Origin: Melieria omissa
Taxonomy: Eukaryota > Arthropoda > Insecta > Diptera > Ulidiidae
Reading direction: 5' to 3'
NCBI GenBank assembly: GCA_963971225.1
Contig: OZ020268.1
Span: 51,510,404-51,574,403, forward strand
Length of the DNA: 64,000 nucleotides
Shown: piece by piece, positions 1-11,011 of the stretch
Position numbering within the stretch: position 1 is the stretch's first letter
Layout of the letters: the number at the start of each line of letters is the position of its first letter
Position numbers and translations under genes: made by a program
The notes under the pieces: generated by a model
What the model saw: only the letters and a program-made list of their open reading frames with translations
What the model was told of the DNA's origin: nothing
Database searches by the model: none

Positions 1-492
1 TGAAAAAGCTTGTAATATAAGTATTTAATTTTACGTTATTTTACTGTTTCTTAGTTTGTATGAATTGTTGCTTAGTTCAAGGCTATTTGTAATAAATAAA
101 GAAATATTTCAATTGAACTGGTTTAAATGAAAAAAAAACCTAACAATTCTAAATTGCTTCTCCAATTTTATTGAAATTTATTTCATTTTTAATTTTTTCA
201 CTTAACATCTATCAATTTTAAAATTTGTTCAATTTTTTTGCAAATTCAATTAATTTAATTCTTCTCAAATTAAATTCACTTTTTGTTAGTTTCTTCAAAC
301 AAAAATTTACAAATTCAAACTTGTTTGCAATTTTGATTAATTTGAACATTTCATCTTCAAACAAACAAACACATTCATATGCTCCACATGCATTTCTATA
401 ATACAAACACATACACACCCACACACACACACGCGCACACGCACACGCACACGCATGCGTTGAACAATTTTATACGAATGTTTAAGTCCTAG
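1..492. other. AT-rich intron or flank upstream of first visible exon
   Basis: No coding exon is visible. The stretch is AT-rich with a CA/CG dinucleotide microsatellite near 415-455. A splice acceptor (TCCTAG) ends it at 492, so it is most simply intron of the Rap-GAP gene, whose earlier exons lie outside the window. Confidence 0.6.
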
Positions 493-2038
493 GAAAAAGA
501 CTACGATCGAGGAGCAATGGGATCAACAGGGCGCATTCGAGCTCATCTCCGTCGAACAGGAGACATACGAAAAGTACTTCTACGGCACCGAACATTGGAA
601 CTATTTTACCAGCGACGAAGATCTCGGCCCGGTCATACTGTCCATCAAGCAGGAGACGCTCAACGGGCGCGATCAATTTCGCATATTGGTGCGCGCCGGC
701 TCGTATACGGTGCACGGACTGATACCGGCGTCCTGTGTGTTCGCCGATAGGTAAACATCACTTTCCTTGTATGAAGGACAACTGATTAGGAACTAACATG
801 TTTTTATATGAAATTAACATGCAGATATAACCGCGAAGAAGTAGTTAGGTCGTTAGGTAAAGAAGTAAATTTAAATCCACCACTAACATTAGGACAATTA
901 CCCGATACGCCGGAGGAATTATTAAAATTAGATCAGGTAAGTAGTGGTTAGGGCGTCGCAGTGTGTTATGCTTTATTGTTCATTTGATTTGTTTTTAGGT
1001 TTTTATAAAATCCGAACTAAAAGTTGGCGTCATTTATGTCAAAGAGGATCAATACACTGAGGAGCAAATATTAGACAATAACGAAAATTCTGGACTCTTC
1101 GATGAATTCCTAACGCTGCTAGGCGATCGTGTACGTTTACGCGGTTTCGATAAATACAAAGGTGGCCTTGATACGGTGCATGATCTAACTGGCAAGTCAT
1201 CAAACCCCTCCCCCGCCCCTTTTCTGTCTCATTAACTCCTTAGACACTCAACTCATTGTTTTCAATTTGACTCTGTTGCAGGTCTCTATTCGGTTTACAC
1301 CAACTGGCGTAACATTGAGATTATGTTTCATGTGTCGACCCTCTTACCCTACGAGAAGCACGACCCGCAGAAGCTGCAACGCAAACGACACATCGGCAAC
1401 GATATTGTTTGTGTGGTGTTTCTGGAAGCGGACAATACACGCTTCAGTCCCGCCTGCATTAAAAGTCACTTCCTGCACACCTTCATTCTGGCAAGTAGCA
1501 GCCAATCACGGCAGCAGCAGTCCGCCTAATTGCGGGTTTGTTTCTTTGCTCACAGGTGCGTGTATCGGCGCGCATTAAGCACAAACCCACACGCTACGAG
1601 GTGTCGGTGGTGACACGCGACGAAGTCGGCGCCTACAAGCCTTATCTCTGGGAACAATCCGTATTCGAAAAGGGCCCCATGTTTCGGTGAGTTTTCAAAA
1701 CATTTCTCATAGGAATGTTTTACTCAAATTTCTTTTCACATATACTATATATAAAATAATAAAATATATATACAACTCTAAGCACATACATTAAAAACAT
1801 TAAAAAATATTTAAAAAAATTCCTATATTTTTTTAACTATTTTAAATTTCTTACAGCGAATGGCTTCTAACGAAAATCGTCAATGGCGAACGAGCCTCGT
1901 ATTCGGCACCAAAATTTGCACGCATGCAGGAGCGTACACGCTCTCAAATGCTCGAGGATCTTGTGATGAATTTATCGAATCATGCCGAAACGGGCCAAAT
2001 ACCAAAACCATACCGTAGGGGCTCGTGGCGACCCATCG
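493..2038 (+). CDS. Rapgap1: Rap1 GTPase-activating protein, catalytic exons (5' partial)
   Basis: Six exons are resolved by splice sites and reading phase: 493-750, 825-936, 999-1191, 1282-1490, 1556-1686 and 1857-2038. They read continuously for about 361 residues. Rap-GAP proteins accelerate GTP hydrolysis by the small GTPase Rap1, using a catalytic asparagine instead of an arginine finger. The sequence shows the hallmark KRHIGNDIV block (exon 1282-1490) holding that Asn, preceded by [12 protein letters not shown] and followed by FEKGPMF and EERTR-type helices (here [12 protein letters not shown]). The N-terminal dimerisation-type region (from [12 protein letters not shown]) is also visible. 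The 5' end is missing. Introns after 1191 and 1490 use GC donors (GCAAGT). The last exon ends in phase 1 at GTGAGG; reading through that donor only adds about 40 non-conserved residues to a stop near 2166. The next in-phase exon is at 18599. Confidence 0.9.
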
Positions 2039-5000
2039 GTGAGGATGAATATAACAAAATGTTGCATGCAAGAGTTTTAGCCGTTGGGGAGGTCGTCACA
2101 CCACAAACGTCATCGGTGGACGTTGATGTGTGCTGTGTTAATCTCGGGGTCAAGCATAGTATGTAGGGGCCATACACCCTATGAACCCATACGAACAATA
2201 TACAAATCTTTTAAAATGAATTTTCCGCCAAACAATTTAACAATTCAGTTTTCGTTTGGATGCACCTGACCGGTCAACCCAAAGCAACCAAGTTTAAAAG
2301 TATTGCTTAGACTTGTAACATCCAAATTTGTTTTTTTTTCATTGATTGGCAGCGATTTTTTGAGCATTCTAAAAACACAATTCCCCAAGTAGAAATATAC
2401 CGGAACCTTGACAATTTTTTTCAATTTTTAATATATATTCTTAGTATATTTTTGCAAGCTTTTTAGAAAAAGTTTCTATAGCTTTAATATAACTTACACT
2501 TTTGAGCATTTGAAAAACATAATTTCCCAAGTAGACACATACCTGAGTCTTGAAATGTTTTTCAAATTTTTAATACTTATTTTCAGTATATTTTTCTTAT
2601 TGCCAAAATTAATATCTAGAATTACAAAATATTAATTAAATTTTTTTAAATATCAATTAGAATTTTTTTATATTTTTTCTTTTACTTTATTCTTTTTAGA
2701 AATACAAAATTTTAAGTATCATTTGTAAAACACAATTTCCCAAGTAGAAACATGAGCCTTTAAACCTGAGTATTCAAAATTATTTTTCAATATCTAAATT
2801 TTTCAATATATATTCAGTATATTTTTCTGAATGCAAGCTTTTTCAAAAAACTTAAAAAATTTCTATAAATTTTGGTTAGATCCACTGTACAAAATTAATG
2901 TCTTGAATTACAAAAAAATAATCCAAATACTTTTGTTTGAAATATCTATAAGGAATTTGTATTTGTTTTTTTTTTCTTTTACTTTATTCTTTTTAGAAAT
3001 ATAAAATTTTAATTTTTGATAATTAAAAAAAAACACCTTCAGCTTTCAGTAGAAACATGCTTGAGCCTTCAAGTTTTTTCAATTTTTGAATTATATATTT
3101 TCAGTCTGTTTTTCTTATTGCAAGCATTTTATAAGAATTTTCTATATCTTTTAGCTAATTTCATTGTACGAAATTAAAGTCTAAAGACATCAAAAATTAA
3201 TCCGAATATTTTTATAAAATATCTATAGTAAATTTTTTATTTTGCATTACCTTTTTCCTTATTATTTTTTTCCCGTCGCACTTTAAGCCTCACAGTGGCA
3301 ATCGCAACTCTTTAGTGAACATTTCTAGTCCAGCACAATGATGTCCCTTTGAAGCTTAATTGGGCACGCTTACAGACGTAGAGATAAACACCCACATTCC
3401 CCCAGCTATATTTCACATTTAATCCCATTGATTGTTAAACAAATACAAGTAAACAAATAAGCGAGCACATAAATCTAAATATATCTGCGCTAAATGTGTA
3501 CACATTGTCCACATGATTAATAGGCCGCGTCTTTTTTGCTAGTTCACACCCACACAACCACCACAGTCCCTTACCCAATACACCTCCACACCCAAAACAC
3601 CTCCGGAACCCTCACACGTCATCCCAACCCATTCCAGTGTCCATTGCTTGCAAATTTTCCAGCATTTAAGCGACCGTATGCCTAAAACTATGCCACATAT
3701 TTAACATTAGGCATGCAAAAGTACCTACCAGCGAAAATCTCCAAATGTCTAGTATACTTTTTGGGGCGCATAAACCCATTACAACCTATGAACAATCACA
3801 CACACACACACACAGAGGCACCCACACAGGCACTTTTATCTGGCATATTTATTTTGGCTCGCTTATCACTTACAGCAAATCGCTGAGGTTGTGCTGGTGT
3901 TTCTTTTTCGTCTGCTTACTTAAACACTCCGGCATTCTTGGAATTGGTGTATTAATACGTGTGAATTTGCGTCTGTGTGTGTAGGCGAGTTCGGCGCGTT
4001 AAGTTTTACGCTTCGTTTTGTATTAACAAAAACAAATTATTATCGTACATCTTGCTGTGATTTGTTTGGATTTGTTACTTCAAGTGCGTTCGCTCTGCGT
4101 TGCGGCATTGCTGCTTCGTTGTATGGGTTTGTTTGTTTGTGTTTGTTTGTTTGTGTGCGTATTAAGTAAGCGTTAAATTAAGCAAATACGTGCAAATCCC
4201 TCATACGCACACACACATACATGAGCCTATATGTTACATATGTGTGCGTGTGGCATTCTAACACCAATGCAAATACGCACACATTTATTTTGCATTGCAA
4301 CAGCACACTGTGTGAGATGTTTGCTTGGGCTGTTGAGTTGACTTAATGCTTAAGAAAGTCAAATCATGAGGTGAAATGTATAGCTTTAAGACTGAGGTAG
4401 CAAAATTGTTGATGCTTAAGAAATTGATTTAAAATGTTATCCATTTAAGGTGAACAGCTACTTTGAATACGCTTTGGAAGAGTTGGTACAAAACCATTAT
4501 CCTTAAAGTAGACTATGGATATATCAGTGCGCTGACAATATTATGAAAGTTTAATTGAGATCAATTGATGAAAATTTATGGTTTCTATGGGCTACTTTTT
4601 TTTTAAATAGATAGAAGTCTTTATCGAAATCAATGAACCTATCGACTGCCAGATCGATTACACTCTATGGTGTTGGCAGAAGATTGACCGGAGTAAACCA
4701 CAGACTACATTTATTTTTTTTTTGTTTCTCTGTGTCCATCAACGTTCTCTTCTGCCGAATGATAAGCCGAATTAGCCTGATCTACTTTTCTGCCGAATAA
4801 TTAGTCGAAACAGATCAATTAGTGAATCTCTTTTCGTATCCCAGCGTTCATAGGAAATTCTGCTACTCTGCCGAATAATTAGCGGAACCAGATCACTTAG
4901 TGAATCGCTTTTAATATTCCAACGTTCATTGACAATTCTGGTTTTCTACCGAATAATTAGCCGAACTGAACCACTTAGTGGATCTCCTTTCATCTCTCAA

Positions 5001-8000
5001 CATTCATTAAAAATTCTACTATTCTGCCGAATAATTAGCGGAACCAGATCACTTAGTGAATCGCTTTTAATATTCCAACGTTCATTGGAGATTCTGCAAC
5101 TCTGCCGAATAATTAGCCAAACCAAACCACTTAAATACCTTTTCTTCTGACACCACTTAGTAGAAACCTTTGGACTCCTGTTATCTAAAATCAATAAAAT
5201 ACATCTGATTTTTGAGATTATAAACCACATTGTCAAGACAGATCACTTAGTTCCTTTCATTAGTTCTTTTAACTTAACTATCCAAAGATCGAATGTAATA
5301 ACCGATCTTCCCCTTAGAACTATTAGCGATGATACACATTACTTCAAACAGATTCTTCCAACTTATTGTACATAGATCATCATTACCTATAGATTATTGT
5401 TTTCTGTCTGTCCTAATATGAAAAAAATCTTCTTCTTCTTATGTCTTGAGATCAAAGTTCGCAAAAAAGCTGGGAAATTCGACAAATTGCTCTACAGCTG
5501 GTCAGAAGTTGCTCGTAGAGGGTTAAAATCTATGACTGGCCCACTAGTTTCCTCTACTGAACATTTCTTTCAAACATATTTTTTACCCCATCTCCAACCC
5601 TTAATGGGCCTCCCATACAAAATGATGGTTTTTACAAAATAGGCTCCCACTGCTGCCAGGTTGCCCCCTTGTCAAATGTATGACTGACACCCATTTATTT
5701 TTCCTTTCAAATGTTTCTTCAAAACATACCTACCAGCTATCTCCAAGTCTTAAAAGAGCTGCCATACAAAACTGGTCATTTTCTATGCAATTGACGCCCA
5801 ACTTGTAAATGTAGTAGTTAAGGAAACATCATATCTCGGAAACTACTCTTCTGATTTGAATAATTTATACAGCGATCGCCAACATTCTTAAGTACAAAAA
5901 ATACAAAATTATGAAAGTTCAGAAATTCACCACCAGAGGGCGTCTCCCATACGATAGGTGTTATGAGGTTGTCAACTTTTTGGTTTCAGAGCAATAATCG
6001 AAATGTATTGTCGAAACCCCATTATTCTCCCCATTGTGAATACAAATCTAACTTTAGATTAGTGTTGGGTTTGATTAGGTTCAGAGGGCGTGTATGGAAA
6101 TCTTCAGATTTATTTAATATAAACAAAGAATCTGCTTGGCTTCCCTGCCTAATGCCTATTTAAAATCTCAATCAATCAATCTGTCTACAGTTGCTCTCCC
6201 AATCTATCCGTGAGGAGTCCTCAAAATTACCCAAGTGTGAACCAGACCTGGGACCATCAATTTTCCTTAATCTTATCCTATGATCGGATCTACTGAACTC
6301 CATTTCCTAGTTCCTCCTCTAATGCTTGCTGGTGCCAATCTCCAATCCCTCTTTCTGAGGTACTCGATGTTGCCTAAGTCTCGACCAAACCTTCAACCCT
6401 CGAATTAATAAATAAATCTGAAATTATTATTATATTGTAACAATGAGGCACTCTGTTGCTGTGCTATGCATGAATGCTTTCACGGGCATACTTTTAAGCA
6501 TTCACTTTGGAGTACGGCCGGCTTGCTATAATTCCGATATGGCAAGGATGGTTCGCGATGATAATCGGCTCTGCGAGAACGATCGAGAGATGTTTGTGCC
6601 CACAAAAGTCCATTTTCAACGACTATTTAACAAATTCATCTGTTAGCTCACTTTGCTCTGTGTCAGTGTCTTCCCTAACTTACATCAGAGTCTTCCTGTT
6701 TTACATAAATTTTAATAAAATTGAAACTTAGTCATTTGCCATATAAGATCACAATTTGGATGCTCCTTTCAACACATACTAAATCACCAAACAGGTAATT
6801 TCTCTTGCTCAAACCCAGTTACCAACAACTATCTCTCCCTCACAACTCTTCAAGTATATTTGCATGCACAAACTTTTCATTGCACGTCTTGTTTCGTCAG
6901 CGCTTTTAAGGCAACAGCGCTTTTAAGCAAAATTCGGGATCAATCTGGCTTGCTTGGGCGCAAATATAATCATTACAGCGCTTTAAAAAAAAATTATACA
7001 TATATTACATAAAAGAGCTCCGAATGCAAACACGCAGCAACCAACCAATCACACAGCCCATGTAGCCACAGCGTAGATTTGCGTCCAAATACTTGCGTGT
7101 GAAAGTGCCATCAATCATGACAGCTCGTCGACTCGATGTGCGGCCGGCGATAACAAAAGGCAGCTGCCATAACAAAGAGTGGCCAGGCGAACAGCAGCGA
7201 TGTCGTCCGACTGTTGGCTGATGATGTTGAGTGGTGATGGCAGCATCTTGAGCCCAAATATCAAAAGGCACAAACAGAAACAACAACAACAGTTGTAACA
7301 ATAAGCAAGAAGAACCAAAAGGCAACTGCCACAAGTGAGAGGGACAGAACTGTGGCAAGTGTTGAATTTGTGGCAAAAAATTACGTATGCTGTTTGTTAT
7401 GCAGAGTGCGTTGACTAAAGTTTTTGAACTTTTTGAAAATAAAAAAAACCCACATCTTCATACATCAAACAACTTGTGAAATATTTGTAAATTTGTTTTG
7501 TGAAACAAATATTCCGTTTATTTCTATTGGTTATGTAAATTAATAGCAATCAAATGGGCTCTTTTGTGCCTTTTGTAGAAGTTGATTCTTTTAACATTTT
7601 CTTGGAATATCATTTCACATAACTATCATTTCAATGAACTCAATGAATTGAGTTCTAACAACTCAATGAACTCAACCATATTCCATTGGAAATAATCGAG
7701 CAACATAATCTTTAGTTTTTATTTTTTGTATTTTTTCGGCCTTATTCCAAATTTTAACATAAACAGTTGAACAACATTTAATACATTTTTTCATTACGAA
7801 TTTGGGACATCACTGACCTAACTTTCAGTTTTATGGACTCTAAGAACTCAATTAAATTCCACTACAAATAGTTGAGCAACATTTTCTTAATCGTCTTCAA
7901 TAATTTCTTAAAACATTTCAGACAATGTTTTTGGAACATTGCTTGATCGAACTTTGAGGTTTAAAAACTTGTTTTCTTTCAAATTGTAGACGAAATTTGG

Positions 8001-9980
8001 AACATTATTTGATCTAATGTTGGGTTTTCAGGACTTTATAAACTCAACTAAATTTCACCACAAATAGTTTACCAACACTTTTTTTATTGTATTTCATCAT
8101 TTCTTAATACATGTCGGGCAATTTTTTGAACCATTTTTTATCCATTATTTCCGTCTAAATCATCTGAGAACCCCATCCTATCACACGGAGCCCTGATCTA
8201 CTCCGCTCCTCACACTAAACAGTCACTTTTAAGGCAACAAAAAGCCTCCGTAATGATCTAAAGACTTCATTTAAAAATGTCTTTAAATATTCGTCTCAAC
8301 CTTTGTTTTTCTTCCATACACACTCAGACTTTATTTGTTGCTATTTGGCAACACTGACTCGCTACTGAAGCATGTCCATTGAACGTTTAGCGCTCATTAA
8401 AATGTCGATTAGTTGCTTAATGCGGCGTGTGATGAGGCCGCACTGAACTTGAATGAGTTGGAATTTTGCCAAATGACCTGTCAATTGTTACTAGCACACT
8501 CGACTTGTGTTGCGAATTCGTAGGCAACTTTTACGCTACAACAATTTTAAATTAGCTTGAAAAGCGCTTGCTATTAATGAAGTAAAAGTTTACTAGTCAG
8601 CAGAATTTCGTTTTGTATTTAGATCAACAAATTTAGGAAATTAACTTTTCATTATTCAAAGACACCCAGTGGAGTTGAGATATTTGCACAAATGCGTCTA
8701 GCAACCCTCGTCCTCGTTTAATGCCATTATGGTAAAAAGTAAAAAACTTTTACAGTCTGCCTGCTAAACTACTCGCAATCGCATAAACCATCGCATGGAC
8801 CTTGCAAAATTCCATTAAACACAACTCGAGCCCATTGCCACTTTCAAAGTGTCCTTTTCTGCATACTCAGAACACACTCATGCAAACAAGTGCTTCTTCA
8901 CGCACACTCACTCACGCATGTATCATACCGGCCGCATATCTGACACTTGTGACACACTTTTCCAAATCTATTAAATTCATAATAGCTTGCATACATTATC
9001 CTTTCAATTTACATGCGCCACTCGAGTCGTATGTAGCACCACTTGGTCTGGCCGCCGCAATTAACTCTTCCACGCTTTCGCTGCCATCTCACAGACAGCA
9101 CAGCGCTGTCACCTTGCTTGTGCACTTCGAAACACATTGCCATGTCTCTGTGAATTTCATAGTTTTCGGAGAAGTTTTTGCAAAAGTTTGCCGCTTGGTT
9201 TATCGACAACAATAAATGCCACACAATCTGCAATCTTCACACGAGCGACAGCACATGGCACACTCGCACACGCAGAGCCACAATAAGCGCTTGCAAATTG
9301 CAACAGATTTCCCGCCACAACCGCACATGCACTCATACGTACCGAGTACATCTTCACATATATACAAGTGTACGAAAATCTCGCATGAAATTTGTTACAT
9401 GCGAGAGGATACAATCAATTTGTATGTAGTCGTACAAACATCTTAATGCACTGCCACAATTACACGAGAATGCTTTGCAACAATACCAATGTACATGAAT
9501 GCATGCACACTCACACACACACACATACACATACATGAACAATAGAAACGCTCCAACTAGTGGCAACTACAAATTTGCTTTTTAAGGCATTATTTATAGG
9601 CATTGGGATTTGGGTTCACATCAGCATAGCAATTCACTGTCTCGCTCTATCGTTGGTCTTTCTCTCTCTCTCTCTGTGCCAGTATAGAGTACTCGTACGC
9701 GTATTGTTGTATTTATAGATGCAATACAAAGGAAATATTTGCACGTGGCTTCATCTAAAGTTGTGCGGTTGTCATATACAGTGTAATTGATATAAAGGTG
9801 TGTGTGTGTGTGTGTGCGTGTCTGTGTGATGCGTGTGCGTTTGCTTTGAAGTATTTAGTACTTGAAAGATCAAAACACTGGAAGAACATAGAGTCATATT
9901 ATAAAAAAGATTTTATTACTTTATTATTTTACTAGAACATGGCAACAAAACTGTATACATGGAGCGTATGAGTAACATTA
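2039..9980. other. First part of a 16.5 kb intron, with several degenerate repeats
   Basis: No exon is supported here. It holds a degenerate repeat around CACAATTTCCCAAGTAGAAA (2370-3060), CA-rich runs (3799-3815, 4209-4225), a 78 bp minisatellite (4740-5170), loosely repeated AT-rich blocks with AACTCAA and GGAACAT (7600-8150), a TC run near 9660-9675 and a TG run near 9800-9820. The rest (about 5200-7600 and 8150-9900) shows nothing I can name. Confidence 0.6.
4740..5170. repeat. ~78 bp tandem minisatellite, about five copies
   Basis: The motif CCGAATAATTAGC recurs at about 4794, 4871, 4949, 5028 and 5105, a spacing of 77-79 bases. Copies share downstream CACTTAGTGAATC and CAACGTTCATT blocks. 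An earlier, more diverged copy starts near 4754. It is intronic and shows no coding potential. Confidence 0.8.
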
Positions 9981-9984
9981 GTAG
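9935..9984. repeat. Left fragment of ~50-60 bp satellite split by the LTR retrotransposon
   Basis: The sequence around GGAGCGTATGAGTAACATTA (9961-9980) matches the repeat unit that continues to the right of the retrotransposon from 16490. The last four bases, GTAG (9981-9984), are duplicated at 16490-16493 and are the retrotransposon's target-site duplication. Confidence 0.8.
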
Positions 9985-9999
9985 TGTTACGAATACTAA

Positions 10000-10585
10000 C
10001 AGCCCGATTCTGTACACTTGATAAATTCACCGAATTGACTATTTGTCAAGTTTTTATTATTTGTCAAGAATCGGTATTCTATCCCAAAAATAAAAGCTCT
10101 TTTCTTGATAAATTGTCAAAAGTGTGAATGCTATTGACAACAGCCTATTTTGCCTATTGAAAATGGAAGAATTGTGCATGTTTACACTTTTACATCAGAG
10201 AAAAAAAAAAAAAAAATTCCGTTACCTCCCACGAATTATTTTTTGTATGCAAAAAGCGCCTATTGTGATGAAACTATTAAAAAAAAAACGTACGAACTTA
10301 TTTCCAGCCCAGCCAGGATTCGAACCGGGGTGCTCGGTATGAGAAGCCAGCGCGTACCCGCTGGGCTATCAAGGCCGGTTTTTTTCTGCAAAACTTACTT
10401 TAGTTAAACTTTTTGTCTTATTTTTTGGCAATTTGACAAATGTCGCATATTCACCTTATGTTGAATTAAATGAGCTTTTTACTTTATCAATGTTGTATCA
10501 GAATACCAGCAAAGCTTTTGCTTGATAAAAATCTTGACAAAATTTCTTGATAAAAAATTTGTCAAGAATACACAGAATCAGGCTG
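10000..10585. mobile_element. TAA-flanked MITE (PIF/Harbinger-like) inside the 3' LTR
   Basis: The ends are inverted: CAGCCCGATTCTGTAC on the left and the complement of CAGCCTGATTCTGTGT on the right. The flanking direct repeat is TAA (9997-9999 and 10586-10588), and the other LTR shows the unoccupied site. A 3-base TWA duplication is typical of PIF/Harbinger elements, so the superfamily call rests on that. Subterminal TTGTCAAG/CTTGACAA motifs repeat several times at both ends. No transposase is present. It carries a tRNA-like sequence (10302-10376). Confidence 0.8.
10302..10376 (-). other. tRNA-like (SINE head) sequence carried by the MITE
   Basis: Read on the minus strand, it has a box A (TAGCCCAGCGGGTA), a tRNA-like anticodon-arm region (CTTCTCATAC) and a perfect box B (GGTTCGAATCC). 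It closely matches the head of the SINE at 31805. About 15-20 bases downstream is a run of T residues (10288-10278), a possible Pol III terminator. The acceptor stem does not pair well, so it is not a normal tRNA gene. Confidence 0.75.
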
Positions 10586-11011
10586 TAAGTCTAGTGGGCT
10601 GTCACGTATCTCTGGATTGTGTGATTTGAAAATAAAACACAGTCAGTTTCTTAAATGTTGACAATAAAATACACCAACAGTCACTTTATTATTTACAGTT
10701 TACACTTTACTGTTCGTACACTTAAGTATTTGCTTAATTATTCCGTGTGGCAACTTCACTTGTCAAAACCAGACTGACTCGCTGCACCGCATCTGGCCAC
10801 CTTTTATACTCTGTCCGGCCGTCGCGCAGATCGTTCTCGCACGTTGCCAGATTGGACTAGAAGTTTCCCTGATGACCGCGACCATCGTTGCCAGGTTGGA
10901 CTAAAAGTTATTATCGCGGCCGTCGTTGCCAGATTGGGTTATAGCACGGCACGTAGCGGCAGGGTTGCTTTGCACCGCGACAGACTGTCTCATCGTTACA
11001 CTGCCCACCAC

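Larger units (their letters stand above)
9985..11000 (-). repeat. 3' LTR of the Ty3/gypsy element, interrupted by a MITE
   Basis: The LTR is 9985-9999 joined to 10589-11000. The uninterrupted copy at 16063 shows the empty site, AATACTAAGTCTAG, so the MITE (10000-10585) arrived after the retrotransposon. The purine-rich GTGGTGGGCAG (minus, 11011-11001) abuts it as the polypurine tract. Confidence 0.9.

Noticed and set aside
2039..2166. Reading the last Rap-GAP exon through to a stop near 2166
   Set aside because: A good donor (GTGAGG) lies at 2039, conservation-like sequence ends there, and the next exon fits in phase.
6443..6731. Two overlapping frames of 67 and 74 residues in the long intron
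   Set aside because: No family resemblance, no splice context, and both frames look equally likely by chance. One has an ATG and a weak hydrophobic start, which is not enough.
7005..7376. 123-residue minus-strand frame with a Leu-rich segment
   Set aside because: Low complexity caused by CAA repeats; no signal of selection or splice structure.
10302..10376. A functional tRNA gene with CAT anticodon
   Set aside because: The acceptor stem does not pair and the sequence is a near copy of a SINE head inside a MITE.
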